Made by a program: the position numbers and the translations under genes. DNA of 64,000 nucleotides, taken from the IMG/VR virus record IMGVR_UViG_3300010885_055091, positions 1-64,000 of that record; one strand, written 5' to 3'. This stretch comes from a virus. Shown here one piece after another: positions 29,574 through 42,200 of the stretch (the stretch's first letter is position 1; every line of letters begins with the position of its first letter). Below the pieces are notes generated by a model that did no database searches, had not been told where the DNA came from, and saw nothing but the letters and a program-made list of their open reading frames with translations.

Positions 29574-32500
29574 ATGGCCACTGCACCCAGACTTAACTAT
29601 TTCGATAATTCGGGTACGACTGTTAATTTGGTGGTATATACTAATACTTCTAGTATATACTTAACTGGCGCTCTGGACGCAGATACTGTCGATGTTCAAA
29701 TTAGTATCAATGGCAGTGGGTTCATATCCGATCCTACGCTCATAGGACTAAATTTACCTAATTTTTCTGTTCCGAATTTGAATAGCTTTCCTGCTGGACT
29801 ACAGTTAGAAGCAGGTCTTAATACCATAGAGTTAAGAGCAGTCGACATATCAGGTAGTGTTAGCCCAGTCACTATAGCGAGTATAACAGTATCCACAGAG
29901 TACAACGTAACACTCATAGAAGCTTCGCCAACAGGCGTTGTGATGAATAGATTTAGTGATTATGTCGAGATAGGATGGACTCTTGCTCAAGATATTGGAT
30001 TTTATACTCCGACTCCCATATCTGGATATAATGTATATGCTAGTACAGGCCCAGGAGGCACTGGTTCAGGATACTTGAGACTTAATACCCAACTCATTCC
30101 AGTAGATAATCCCTCTGAATACACGGAGTCTGAAATCGATACTAGAGAGGTATCCTACGATTTTCCGTTTTCGGAACAAGATGTGGCTCAAAGTCTTTCC
30201 ATAAAATTTGATAAGGTTTCATCCAGCGATTATCAATTTAGAGAGAGATTGTATGAAAATGTTTACCCCCTGTTACTTTCCCCTAACTACAGAGTAAAAC
30301 TAACCTTTTCTCGTTTAGAACAGACTAGAAGGTTTAAGTTCCGACATAATAGAAATGATGATTTATCCTCTGGAGTTCTGAATAACGACACATTCGGGTT
30401 CATCCTCCCTTATATTCCTATTTATTATGTCGTTACGGCAGTTTATGTAGATAATGAAAGAAACACGATGGTTGAGAGCAGATATTCAGAGGAATTAGTG
30501 GGGTCCCCGCTTCCAATGGATATAAATGTCCGGGGACTTAGGATTAGAGACCAATCCGTCGTAGCGCAGGAGTATATTAAAACTCTTCAGTCTGTGGCTC
30601 CTGAACTGTCTTTAATACCCGGATCAACCATTAGAGAAGTTCATATTGAACCATTTTCTAATGAAATCCAAAAGTCGTACTTTTTGATGGACTTTGTTAA
30701 TAGAGCAAAATCTTTTCCCGCCCTACTAGCCATTGATGACCCGTCAAATTCTAACTTTAGCATTCCTGTGGCTAACTCGCAGTATAAGTCGAACCTGAAA
30801 ACTGCGTTATCAGTTCCTACAGATACCACAGTACAAGAACTCATAAACAATGCCTTCGATTCTCTTGCTAAAAATTTCGGGGTAATTCGTAAGGGTCGTA
30901 CATTAGCTTCTGTAAATCAAACATTCTATACCACAACCAAACCTTTAAGAGATCTATATGTAAATCAGGGAACAGTCGTTAGGTCCGGTACTAATCCGGG
31001 AGTTCCACGGTTTATGGCTAACGGCCAGGTTGTTTTACCTGCCGCAAGTGCATCTAGATATTATAATTATGATAAGAAAAGATATGAAATAAAAGTACCT
31101 ATGATTGCCGAAACAGCTGGTGCTTCAGGCAACGTGCCTGCCGGGAGCTTAGATTCTATTGTCTCTGGATCTTTTGGACTACTTACAATAAATGAAGAAG
31201 CAGCTTTTGGTGGTACCGAAAGCCAGAGTAATTTAGAATTAGCCACAGAATCATCGCGTGTTCTTGTTTCTTTGGATACGGGTACTGCTGGTGGATATGA
31301 AAAACTAGCCGCCAGTATCCCCGGTGTCCAGGATTATGTTTTGGTAAGTTCAGGTGATGAATATATGATGCGGGATTGGGATCCCGTAAGAATGAAGCAC
31401 GTCGGTGGAAAAGCAGATATATATGTTAAGGGAACTATAGAAAGAACCATTAATGAGACGTTTGCTTTTGAATTTAATATAGCTAGAAATGTTAGATTTG
31501 ATGTAATAGATCCCATAAATTTAGTATTTCGTGCTAGAGATTCAAGGTTATCTGTAGATAACCCTATTCAGGAAGTGTTATTCAATCCTTCTCAAGATTT
31601 AGGACTATTTAACTTTAGCAATTTTCCAACATCTGCCTATGACTTGATAGGGGTAGAAATAGTAGATTTTAGGACCATTAGATTAAGCCTTTTGGTTCCT
31701 CAACCAGACACTGCTCTCGATGATTTTATAACGGGTAGCTATAGATATCGCAACAACAATAAATTCACACCATCAGTCCAGCCGGTCATATCTGTATCAT
31801 CTGTTGTAGGAGAAATAAGTGGTATCATAAGTCCGGGTAATGGATATCTATTATATAAAACCCAAGACCCACTAATAGATGGCGAAAGTAGTCTAGCCAA
31901 TGACTACGTAGAAATAAAACAAGTAGATAATGTGCCTTCTGGTGATGTAATAATCGTAAATGATGAGACACATGTACTAATCGGCCAAATTGAAGAGGGG
32001 TTACTTAACATTGGCATAAACCTGTCTACCATTTTGGTGCTTTCCGAAGATAGAACTACCATCTTCAATGGTCCAGACACTGAAGACCCTGATTATTCCT
32101 TAATGTCAGGCACATCGACAACTGCCATCAGGATAGTAAGAACTATCGATTCTAATATTCCTGACGGTTCGGTTGTATCCGTGGATTATGAACATGATGA
32201 AAATTTCGAGGTTACGTACACGGTAAATGACCTTCTGACACGTCTGCAACTTGAAGTAAATAGAATGAAGCACATCACCGCTGATGTGGTAGCCAAGCAA
32301 GCTATTGCAAATCCACTAGACATACAAGCAACTATTCAATTGCGTCCCGGATATGAACAAAGCACTGTAAATAATAACATTAGGACTGGTTATTCTAATC
32401 TAATATTATCTAGGGAAATAGGCGAGCCCATTCACGTTTCTGACATTACGGCTGTCATTGATAACTCTGATGGTGTAGACTTCGTAGTTCAGCCGTTTGC

Positions 32501-33026
32501 AAAATTGACTCTCCAGAATGGGGCGCAAAGAGTAAGAGACAGTATACCGAGTTTTAATAATTTTATTCCCTCATTGTCTCGTGGAACTAATGCAGTATAT
32601 ATCTTAACAGATTCGTTCCCATTTGCTACAGTAGATAGTGGTGGTCCGGAGAACGTACATAAAGACGTATTTAAAGATAACATTGCTATGGCAACTTCAC
32701 CTACCTTAAATAGGATAGGTGATATAGTAAATCAGGCATATATTATTGGGGATGATGGTGCTGTTATAGCTGGATACTCTGATGATTTAACTATTCTTAA
32801 CTCTGGGTATACTGCAAATCAAATTGACAATGTTAGAATGGAACTAACTGCTAATAAAGTAGTGGTGTCTTTGGACTATGGGGTTACACCAGCTGACACT
32901 CCCGACTCACATTCATTTAGTGTTAGTTATTTTGTCTACAATGACTCTGGAGTTAAGGATATTATTACTTCAAGTGTTGAATACTTAAACCCAGGAAATT
33001 TAACGCTTACGTTTAGAAAGGCCTAA
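29574..33026 (+). CDS. Baseplate wedge protein, J/gp6-like (1150 aa)
   Basis: The hallmark of baseplate J proteins is present at residues about 512-562: AETAGASGNVPAGSLDSI followed by EEAAFGGTESQSNLELATE. Before it, residues 320-420 have the helical VAQEYIKTLQSVAPELSLIP segment with the G-S-x-x-R-E turn typical for the family. Residues 1-220 add Ig/FnIII-like material (residues about 110-190: YVEIGWTLAQDIGFY ... ISGYNVYAST). The C-terminal third is a further beta-rich region (DVVAKQAIANPLDIQATIQL). The wedge protein joins neighbouring baseplate sectors. AAGGA gives a good ribosome binding site. It is larger than ordinary J proteins because of the added domains. Confidence 0.83.
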   Translation: MATAPRLNYFDNSGTTVNLVVYTNTSSIYLTGALDADTVDVQISINGSGFISDPTLIGLNLPNFSVPNLNSFPAGLQLEAGLNTIELRAVDISGSVSPVTIASITVSTEYNVTLIEASPTGVVMNRFSDYVEIGWTLAQDIGFYTPTPISGYNVYASTGPGGTGSGYLRLNTQLIPVDNPSEYTESEIDTREVSYDFPFSEQDVAQSLSIKFDKVSSSDYQFRERLYENVYPLLLSPNYRVKLTFSRLEQTRRFKFRHNRNDDLSSGVLNNDTFGFILPYIPIYYVVTAVYVDNERNTMVESRYSEELVGSPLPMDINVRGLRIRDQSVVAQEYIKTLQSVAPELSLIPGSTIREVHIEPFSNEIQKSYFLMDFVNRAKSFPALLAIDDPSNSNFSIPVANSQYKSNLKTALSVPTDTTVQELINNAFDSLAKNFGVIRKGRTLASVNQTFYTTTKPLRDLYVNQGTVVRSGTNPGVPRFMANGQVVLPAASASRYYNYDKKRYEIKVPMIAETAGASGNVPAGSLDSIVSGSFGLLTINEEAAFGGTESQSNLELATESSRVLVSLDTGTAGGYEKLAASIPGVQDYVLVSSGDEYMMRDWDPVRMKHVGGKADIYVKGTIERTINETFAFEFNIARNVRFDVIDPINLVFRARDSRLSVDNPIQEVLFNPSQDLGLFNFSNFPTSAYDLIGVEIVDFRTIRLSLLVPQPDTALDDFITGSYRYRNNNKFTPSVQPVISVSSVVGEISGIISPGNGYLLYKTQDPLIDGESSLANDYVEIKQVDNVPSGDVIIVNDETHVLIGQIEEGLLNIGINLSTILVLSEDRTTIFNGPDTEDPDYSLMSGTSTTAIRIVRTIDSNIPDGSVVSVDYEHDENFEVTYTVNDLLTRLQLEVNRMKHITADVVAKQAIANPLDIQATIQLRPGYEQSTVNNNIRTGYSNLILSREIGEPIHVSDITAVIDNSDGVDFVVQPFAKLTLQNGAQRVRDSIPSFNNFIPSLSRGTNAVYILTDSFPFATVDSGGPENVHKDVFKDNIAMATSPTLNRIGDIVNQAYIIGDDGAVIAGYSDDLTILNSGYTANQIDNVRMELTANKVVVSLDYGVTPADTPDSHSFSVSYFVYNDSGVKDIITSSVEYLNPGNLTLTFRKA

Positions 33027-33027
33027 A

Positions 33028-33846
33028 ATGGCTATAGTAAGAGCAAATCCTAATGCTTATGAAAGTGGAGAAGTATATTTAAATGCTTTACAGGATGAGA
33101 CATCAAAAAACTTCACACTTTTATTGGGGCTCCTTAGTTCATACTGGAAGTCAAACTCGGATGGTCCATTTTATGCAAGATCGCTTAAAGCTATAGCAAT
33201 TGCTTTAGCTCAAGTAAGACTAAATCTGGATCAGATATTCAATGATACTGAGTATGCTTTAACTCGTGGCGAGTTCCTAAACCAGGTAGTAAAATCCTTG
33301 GTATTTCCGGAAGGACAATCATTGGAGCTGTCTTATTCAGATGTTGAATTTAGAGAGCTTTATGTAGAACTAATTAAAATATACTTTAAGGGAAGCATTC
33401 CAGAATCCATCGAAAAAGCCGTAGAACTGGTTACTGGAAAGGATGTAATCCTTCATATTAATTATGAAGATGCTCGCAAGCCAGGTTCGGGATTAGATAT
33501 ATCAGACCAATTTGGATTTTCTGTGGATATTGCCCTTAATAGTCCTTCTGAAATCAACACAATACTCGCAGATCGAAATATTCGAGTGCTATTGCACATC
33601 ATAAGACCAGCCCACACTTTATATACCGTAAGATATATCTTGAATGACGAATATTTGGGAAATAATGCCTTGCCGTATATAGGTCCTAGGAAACCCAAGA
33701 AAATAATGGATAGTCAGGAATTTAGTATTTTTAACTACAAGTATGAAGATTATAGGAAATTTGCTTTAGGGGTATATGGTGTAGATGAAAATGGGTTTAA
33801 AAAGTCATACTCCATTCTCGGGGAAGATCATAGTTCTTCTTTTTGA
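33028..33846 (+). CDS. Baseplate protein, gpI-like by position (272 aa)
   Basis: The gene starts one base after the J-like stop. The protein is helical in its first 150 residues (TLLLGLLSSYWKSNSDGPFY, ALRGEF-type turn ALTRGEFLNQVV, ELYVELIKIYFKGSIPESI) and beta-rich after that (VRVLLHIIRPAHTLYTVRYI). A first helix bundle followed by a small beta domain, next to J, is the layout of P2 gpI-type proteins, which hold tail fibres at the baseplate. No strict sequence motif was seen. It is followed by a hairpin terminator, which marks the end of the long tail-baseplate operon. Confidence 0.55.
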   Translation: MAIVRANPNAYESGEVYLNALQDETSKNFTLLLGLLSSYWKSNSDGPFYARSLKAIAIALAQVRLNLDQIFNDTEYALTRGEFLNQVVKSLVFPEGQSLELSYSDVEFRELYVELIKIYFKGSIPESIEKAVELVTGKDVILHINYEDARKPGSGLDISDQFGFSVDIALNSPSEINTILADRNIRVLLHIIRPAHTLYTVRYILNDEYLGNNALPYIGPRKPKKIMDSQEFSIFNYKYEDYRKFALGVYGVDENGFKKSYSILGEDHSSSF

Positions 33847-33860
33847 ATTTTCATTCAGTA

Positions 33861-33900
33861 TAGGTATAAAAATGGGATTTACTTCTCATTTTTATACCTA
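33861..33900. terminator. Hairpin terminator after the baseplate operon
   Basis: A perfect 14-bp inverted repeat (TAGGTATAAAAATG at 33861-33874 against 33887-33900) with a 12-nt loop lies between the gpI-like gene and the fibre genes. There is no T-run directly after it, so it may work with a factor or protect mRNA ends. Confidence 0.7.
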
Positions 33901-33921
33901 ACCCAAATAAGATATCAGTAA

Positions 33922-36237
33922 ATGACTATCATCGTAGACTATATAGTCACAGTTCTATCGGATAAAACTATCCGAGTCCTATTTCAAGAAGAAGTAAACC
34001 CGAGTAACGCTTTAACAATATCTAACTATGCTTTTTCTGTATTGCCTGGTACCAGTTATCTGCCTTCTCTAGTGGAGGCAAAATCCTTTAATACTGATAA
34101 TAGACAGTACGAACTCATATTTTCGGAATCATTCACTCACACTTCTGTTTATTCTGTTCAGATATCTGGGGTTTCTACTCCAAACGGCGATGGTGTTGTC
34201 ACTCCTTCTGCCCATAACTGGACTGCCAACGTTCCGGCAGGAGCAGTACCGCTCTTATGCATATTCTCTATTTTGGGGCACTGTGACCTAGTGTTTGATA
34301 GAGAGGTAGGACAATACTCTTCCGGGGCTTCTGGAAGCATAACTAATGGCGTTGACCCTAGCGACTCTTTAATACTTGTTCCTTGGAACTCTAGCATACC
34401 ATTAAATAACGTTAGATTTCAAATTCCTGCGACTGTAGATTCTGGTGATGAGTGGTATGTCTCATTTATTGATATACTTGATATTAGCCAAAATCAATCA
34501 TTAGGAACGATTAAATTAAGCGTTCCGGACACCATCCCGAAGCCCCTCACTTATTCGGAAGCCACCACCATCCGTACTACTAACTCATTCTTAACAAATT
34601 ATAACTACTATTTCGGATTCAATAATATAAGATTATTTTTTAATTTTGCGACAAATGCTAGCGTTTATGACACTACGAATTACAATATTTATCAAATTGA
34701 AACTCATCTAAGCCCCGACAATTACCACTTCGTGACTGAGCCCGATTGTACAAATTTGGTAGAATTTTGTGACTTATTAAATGACATAAAATTACAATAT
34801 AATAAACATCTTCTAGCTCCTGGCGTCCATTTGATCAGGGACCCTTCTCAATTAGTAGTGACTCAGAATGCTATGGACATGGAATCTGCTTATCTATTGA
34901 TATTAGATCTATATGAGAAGTATAGAGGTCATGCTGAATCAGAATCTTTACATAATTCTAAAGATGGAATAAACTTGCCGAATGATGGGTTACCGATTAA
35001 GGCAGCCACAGTCCTGTACGATTATGCTAATTCTCTTAAGGCTTCCTTTAATTCTCACTTAACTATAGAATATTTGGTCCCATTTGTTTCTTACCCATTT
35101 TTGGGCGCTATTTCGTCCGATTTTAGTAGTTTTCCGGGCAATCCGTTAAATTCTATTAGTTCTTGGAGTGCAGACCTTAGAGTCAAATCTCGTTCTCCTC
35201 GTACTCAATACAGAATAGAGTGCACTGTTTCATCTGAAGATGGTAGTAGCACTACTGATCTTTTAACAGGTACTTCACTAGTGAAGTCAGCTTCATCAGA
35301 AGCTTCTCTAATTAGTCATACTTTTTTAAATACGGATTCTGTTGTTATTACGAGTGATCATGAATTTTTTAATTTCGAAAATCAATATGAATATAAGAAC
35401 GAAGGAAAAGCTTTAGAGTATGAAGAATCTGAAGAATATTCATCTATCCAATCTCTCTTATGGGCTTTGCAAGAGGCTTGGATTCAATATGATTCACATA
35501 GAACAAATCAGTCTCATTACTTTCTGGATACCATTAATTTCGTTTCAGGTTCGGATATTCCTACTATCGATACAATAGTAGATTCAGTTAATAAGTTAAG
35601 AGATAAATATTTAAATCATAAAATTGGTGCCAAGTGGCACAATATTCCGGACGATTCTTATTTTAAAGCTGCTTACGCTACTGATATTCATTCAGCTATT
35701 AAGCTATTGTCTAAAATAAGATCTTCTATGAATCATCATACTAATAATGGAGTTTTACATAACGGGTCGAGCCAAGAGTGGATTTCTGCTCCTTTATTTG
35801 ATTCTATCGTGTTTAGGACGGGATATCAGAAAATAGATGCTGATTTGACTTTAGAGTTTCCAGCTGTTGTAAAGGTGGTTTATTTGGGAGCACCCTCCAA
35901 CATCTTCTTTGAACAAAGATTTTCTTATACTTTTAAGGGTGTAGGTTTTAACCCTCACATTTCGGATGTGGTGCCTATTCCAGCAGTAAGCTGGTATAGG
36001 CAAAATAGTGGATATTCCTCGGATAACTTGCAAGTTTTCTTTTCTAAGAAAATGGAGGAACTTTCCTTAGATAATGTGTCAATACTACCGGTCACTCCAG
36101 GGGATTCTATTTACATAAATAGAAGAATGTGGATTTCCGAAAACGTAATAGAATTGGGTATTGCAGGCATGTCAGCAGCCCTTTATACTTTGAACATCAG
36201 TGGGATTTCAGATAAAGCGGGGAACCAGGTCTCGTAA
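33922..36237 (+). CDS. Fibre-like protein with Ig-like ends and paired-His repeats (771 aa)
   Basis: Residues 1-95 and about 676-771 have the strand pattern of SbsA-type bacterial Ig-like domains (TVLSDKTIRVLFQEEVNPSN at the start; LQVFFSKKMEELSLDNVSIL and GISDKAGNQVS at the end). Between them, two clusters (about 273-388 and 508-620) contain roughly six copies of a helix-turn unit: LLNDIKLQYNKHLLAPGVH, LRDKYLNHKIGAKWH, LLSKIRSSMNHHTNNGVLH. Each has one His at the helix end and a second His 6-10 residues later. The same unit fills the next, giant gene. It is probably a structural fibre or connector; the repeats may bind metal. ATG has no strong ribosome binding site. The stop overlaps the next ATG by one base. 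Confidence 0.7.
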   Translation: MTIIVDYIVTVLSDKTIRVLFQEEVNPSNALTISNYAFSVLPGTSYLPSLVEAKSFNTDNRQYELIFSESFTHTSVYSVQISGVSTPNGDGVVTPSAHNWTANVPAGAVPLLCIFSILGHCDLVFDREVGQYSSGASGSITNGVDPSDSLILVPWNSSIPLNNVRFQIPATVDSGDEWYVSFIDILDISQNQSLGTIKLSVPDTIPKPLTYSEATTIRTTNSFLTNYNYYFGFNNIRLFFNFATNASVYDTTNYNIYQIETHLSPDNYHFVTEPDCTNLVEFCDLLNDIKLQYNKHLLAPGVHLIRDPSQLVVTQNAMDMESAYLLILDLYEKYRGHAESESLHNSKDGINLPNDGLPIKAATVLYDYANSLKASFNSHLTIEYLVPFVSYPFLGAISSDFSSFPGNPLNSISSWSADLRVKSRSPRTQYRIECTVSSEDGSSTTDLLTGTSLVKSASSEASLISHTFLNTDSVVITSDHEFFNFENQYEYKNEGKALEYEESEEYSSIQSLLWALQEAWIQYDSHRTNQSHYFLDTINFVSGSDIPTIDTIVDSVNKLRDKYLNHKIGAKWHNIPDDSYFKAAYATDIHSAIKLLSKIRSSMNHHTNNGVLHNGSSQEWISAPLFDSIVFRTGYQKIDADLTLEFPAVVKVVYLGAPSNIFFEQRFSYTFKGVGFNPHISDVVPIPAVSWYRQNSGYSSDNLQVFFSKKMEELSLDNVSILPVTPGDSIYINRRMWISENVIELGIAGMSAALYTLNISGISDKAGNQVS
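34740..35780 (+). repeat. Paired-histidine repeats in the 771-aa protein
   Basis: Two clusters (34740-35085 and 35446-35780) encode about six degenerate units of the form L-L-x-x-[LI]-x-x-x-Y-x-x-H followed by 6-10 residues and a second His. The DNA of the copies is not similar, so they are old and kept at protein level. Confidence 0.65.
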
Positions 36238-39200
36238 TGGCATCACTAAATTTTTCTGGTTTTAGTTCCGTCAAGGATAGGACTGTATTTACTAACAAAG
36301 GCCCCATAGTAAAATCCCCACTTACTGTTTTATCAGGTCCTAATCTATATATTAATTCTCCAAATGAAATAAATATCCCCACAGGGAATTTTGATGCTTC
36401 ATATGTGAACAAAAATGTTCAGATTATTGGAAGTCCGCTTTCTAGAAATGATGGTACGTACCGAATAGTTGCTGTTAGAGCTTATAATATACTAAAGTTA
36501 GATGCTAATTTTGACTATGCGGATTCGGATAAGATCGAACAAGACATAGTAAAATTAGCTAATGACATTAGATTTAAATTCAATGCGCACTTGCTTAATA
36601 CTGACTCTCATGGAGAAAAGGACCTCGTAAATTCGGTTACTACCCCTCCTGCTGTTAGTTTATCGAATGCAATAGTTTTACTTAATGAAATTAAGACAAA
36701 AATAAGTATCCATTCTCTATTAAGCGACAATCCGTTATTCATTCACAAGTTCGCTGATCCCGATTCTAGTTTATTCACTGTTGATGCATTTGATCTTGAT
36801 AGTACCTTTCTTTTGGTTAATGCTTTAAGAAAGCGATACGAAGCTCACAGACAAGACATAGGAATTCATCTAAAAGATGACTTCGCGAATAGGTTGGCCA
36901 TAAACTCTGCCAAAGCTTACGTAGGTTCAGGATCAATGATCGGCCCATTTAATTGGGAAATCCAAGATCCCCGATATGGGGTAGTCGCGGATGATCCTTC
37001 TGACGTAAGTGTGTTGGTTAATGGTAATCCCGCTGATGTGGATTATGTGTTCGGGTTGCTTGGTGCCGTGGTCTTAACAGATAAACCAAATCACGGAGAT
37101 TCTGTATTAGTAGATTATAAATATTTAAAAAATCCCCCTACCCAATTCGAAAGACTAAATAGCTTCGAATTTGTTTTGAATCAAGAGGGTAATAACGGAT
37201 ACTCCGGTGTTCCAGGACACCTTTACAGACAGAGATCTTACCTGATTAATCCTGGTGATCCTAGACTAATAAAATCGCCTTTTTCCCCAAGGAAGATAAA
37301 TTATAAATATAAGGCATATGAAAATAAATATACAGCTAAGCTTAATGACCCGAGTTCATTGCTTTTAAATAGTCCTACTAACCGAATAATGTATTCGGTA
37401 TTTAATGAATCGGTATTTGAGTATATAATTAGATATGATCCGGTGGTTCTTCCTAATAATGCGATTGACCCTTGGGTGTTTTATGGAGAAGGTGTTACAA
37501 GATTAACTGTCGAGTATCCAACGCTCATAATAGAAGATACTACGAGGAATTATTCTAGTAATCCGGGTCCCCCTTTTTATTCACATTCACTAGACTTAAG
37601 ATACCCAAGCTTCATATCAGCGGCTTACAGATTTTATGCAGATTATGGATCTAATCTTACTTTAGATGGAGAATTCAACGGAGTAGGATTCGGTTTTACT
37701 GATGGTCAAAAAGCGGTAATCGTAGGTGGTTTACTGTCTGACGCAAATAACCTGTCGTCCGCCATATTTCTTTGTAATGACATAAAGAATAAGTATTCTT
37801 CTCATATTGATTCTGCTATATTTCACCGACCAAAGGATAATGAAAACATAGTACTAATTGTTGATGCATATGACTTAGATAGCTTGCTAAGACTGACGAA
37901 TCATTTAGTTTCCATTTACAATAGTCACATTGTACTAGGGTCTAATTATATTCACAAGAATTCTGATTTTTCGAATTCTGTAACCTCGACAGAGGTCAAT
38001 CAGTTAGAAGAAGCAATACTAAGACTCAATGAATTAAAAAGCAAGTTTAATACTCACAGAAGTTTCGTACCCGTACATTATAACAATGATAACATCAACA
38101 TTGTAGATAAAGTAAAACAAGTAGGTGTATTCAAGAATGAGGGATTTCTCGAAGAAGCGTCTGCTTGGCAGTCTTTTGCGTATAATTGGACTGTTGAGAC
38201 TACGTACCGCCTCTACATTACCCCAGATGGAAATGCTAGTATCTTTCTGAGTGGTGATGTTAATCCTAGAACATCAGTGGATTATTCAGAATTACCAAAT
38301 GCTTCCGATTTAGACCTGCAATTTGACCCTGTCTACCAAACATTTTTTGGCGCGTTGGGTGATGCCAGCTCTAGCAAGAGTTATTGGAGGTTCAGTAGAA
38401 TTGATGTACTACCAATAAATTCACTGCAAATACTGAAAAACAAACAGGTAAGCTATACATTTGATACGCTTCCTGAATACACTATGAATCCGTGGATTAC
38501 TGTCGGTCAAGGCGGGACTGAATATTTACTTCCCGTTGATAAACTTCAGTTAGATTCAACGTCTTTTATAAGTAACGCCGATGCTGAATCTACAGGAAAA
38601 GTCACAGGCGAATATAGAGGGTATCTTCGGATCGAACCCTCGTTAACAGACCGGAACGTCATTACTGTAGATTTTTCTTTATTCAGCCCATTTTATAGCT
38701 TCGGTGTAGATAATCGATCTTTAGGAGTTCATATAGGAGATGGTACTTTTGCTACGCAATTGTGCTTCTTACAGGCTAATCCTAGTCCCGCTCATATAAG
38801 AGGATTGGTGTATGAAGGAGCCTTTTCGATTTCTACGGGAGACACAGCCGTTTTCTCTGTGGATAACGGCCATATTATAGTGGTTACAAGCCCAAATAAT
38901 ATAATTACTGTTAATGACTTAGTAGTTTTAATTAATTCCCAGAGTGGCTTAAATATCGCTTCCGTTTACCAAAATCCATATACATTGCAAGAAACTATTC
39001 AATTTACCAGTATTAACACTGGTTCTGGTAGCAATCTAAGAATTATAAGTGGTCCTATATTCGATAAACTCGGAATTCCAGTAGGAATCTTTATATTTGG
39101 GAGTGATACTCAGCCTGAGTATAAATTTGGTTATACTGGTTTAAGTATTCCGAACTTTGACGATCCAACTTGGTTAACTTCCGGATCTCAAAAGTCAGAG

Positions 39201-42200
39201 ATGTTAGAAAGAACACTAGTAATTACTGACAATAGTGTAATAGATTTTAGGTCTTACACTCAGTCGAATCCTCTAGTCGTAAATCCGGTCATAATACCAA
39301 ATGAAAACTGGAAAGTAGATTTTAGATTTAAACTAACTTCATTTGAGTCTGGCAACACTATTGTTACTCCTGGTAATTATAAATTTTGTGGTGCTCTAGT
39401 TAATTTAGATGAAGGACCTAATGGAAAGAATTTAGAATTACACCTGTCGATAAGTCCAATAGATGAAAAGTATGCTGTAATTTATTCATTCAATAATCTA
39501 ACCAATACATTAGAGGAAGTGGCGGCTTTCGGATTCAACTGGGGTGACAATAAAAATCACTCATATAGTATTTATACCGATAAGGTGAACGATAATTTAT
39601 CTTTCTTTATAGATGGTGCGTATTTCGGTTCCTTCACATATTCAGGATTAAAAAATGGGTCTTATGGTCCCTCTTTAACATTTGGTTCTGGAGGGTCCCT
39701 TCTAAACAATGGGGATCTTGCTTCAGCAAAGTCCACTACTGAATGGAATTCTTTGTGCGTAATCCATGATTCTACTGTAGGCAACTCATATCTTCAATCT
39801 CAAAGATTCATGGGGTTGTACCGTGGAGGTCCTATCGATAGACTTTCTTCTTATTATCTTTCTCAGGTAGACTGGAAACAACCGCATTCCTATAGAATAT
39901 TACGAGATCCTATTAGTGGGGTAAGTGTTTATCTAGATAATTCGGCAGCTCCTGTCATTTCTGCTTCTTTTGACGTGTTAACTCTCCCTTTGAGCGTTTT
40001 GGATTTTCTTTCTGGAATAGTCCCAAGCGGAAATTTTATCGCATTTGGTTCTTTTAATCAGCAAGAAATATCCAGGTCTATATGGCTTGATGACATTAAA
40101 TACTCTATTGGAAAATTAAACGATACGAATGGGTTCGTCCCCCCTCACCAAGTTTTAAACCAGTCAAACTTGGTGAGTTCCTATGAGCATTTGAAACTAA
40201 AATCCGTTCATTCTCACCATGGATTTAGTTCGTACTCTGAGGGCACTCCTACAGATGACCTCTTAGCAAGCGATGATGTACAAGGGCTAATTACTTTAGG
40301 GGAGGGAATTCCCTTAATAACACAATCACAAAATATTCCGAATTTGGGTGGTCTTGTTACAGACGTTACGCCCTCTGATTCCATAGCCGCTGCAAGCTTC
40401 ATATTCCAAAATGGTCAGGTATCGAATTTTTCTGATGACCTTGTAAATGTCGCTGACATTGATGCAGTTTTAAGTCCCCTGCAGTCATTAAATAACTTAA
40501 TAAGTGAAACCAATATATTAAGACTAAAATATTTAGATCACATTTCTAAAACTAATTTCGGAGTGTTTGTAATTCACCAGAATGCTGACTTGGTTAATGA
40601 TGTAGTTAGCGGTCCAGTAGCACCTGGAGATTTGTCTGGCCTCATTAATTGTCTTAAGGATTTACGTGATGAATATAACTCGCATAGAATAGAAGCAACT
40701 GTTCATTACAACGATGATACCTTTCACGAAGTCGTTTTTGCTGATCCCACTGATTTAGAATCTTGCATTAACTCACATAACTTATTATCAGAAACGTTAA
40801 ATCTTCACATAAAAAGCTACTTGCCACATAGGTTAAGCGGAGAAAGTTCTGACAAGGTTCCTTACATACTAGCATCCCTAAATTTATTTAGGGATTTATT
40901 TCACTCCCATATGACCAATGAAAATGGGAACTTTGTGCACAAAGATATGGGAGTCGATTCTCCTGATACGAATAATGCTAATTTCTTAGTTACTGAGTAT
41001 GTAAATGATATTAGTCAGGCATTCCCTCAGATAAAAGCATTGATTGAAGTTTTTAACTTTCATCTGTCCAATAAGACACCACACGATAATATTTTTGATA
41101 TTACAAATACGATTTCTTTACCGTATCCTAATGGTATTGATGACCTGTACAACCAAATAATCATTCTGACTACGAAATTTAATGATCACTTATCAAACAC
41201 TGGTGGTGCGTATCATGACGGAAATGATATATATAACATCTTCGCTGCAAACGCGAATATAGAATATTTAGTAAGATACCTTTACAGTGCAAGAGACCTA
41301 CTGAACATTCATGTTAATGATTCTTCACTACATAACTTCTTAGATGACGATAATCAGTACTTAAATGAACTGAATTTTCTAATAAATGGTCCTAAAACCA
41401 CATGTAACCCTTCCGATTATTGTACATTTGCGAATGAACTAAAAGAAAAATTCATAAACCACTTTAAGTCGAGTACACACTTGACTGTAGACTTCTTAAA
41501 CGTTGATTTCTTAGAAGCTCAACCAAACGCCGTAAATCTTAATACAGCCATGGATCTGGTTACTTCTTGTTTGATTTCGATAAATCAACATAACCAGTCT
41601 TTGGTGAACGAGTTACAAGCGCATAATGGAATAGATGATGTGAATGAAGGCTTTACATCTATTAGTTATAACCCGTTAAGCTTAGTCTTTATGTACGTGA
41701 GTCAGGTTTGCGAGTTATTTAATCAACATATTGATTATAAAGAGTCTCACGTTAAAACTACTAGCTCGATACAATTCGGGAGCGGTCTTTCATTACAGGA
41801 TAGCGTCGATAATTTAAATATACTTAAGTCTTCTTACAATGACCATTTATTGAGTCCCGGAATCCATGTTAGGAACGATACGGCAAACGCCATAACTTCG
41901 CCTGATGCGTCCGATTTAGGTTCTCTCATAGTGTTATTAAACGAGACTGTAACCAAATATAATCAACATAGAATTCGACCTGGTGTTCATTCTAGTACTG
42001 CTATCATAAAACTCTCATCTCCTCCAAATTCCTTATATGATGGTTTGAAGATATGGACTATCGATTCAGGGACTCCGAATTTGATTTCGTCATTTTCTGA
42101 TGATGAAACATATAAAATACATGGGTTAAGTAACAGTAAAACACTAAAATTGAATTATTCCGGAGTAAACCTTCCAGAGAATATTTCAATTTGCAGTGTC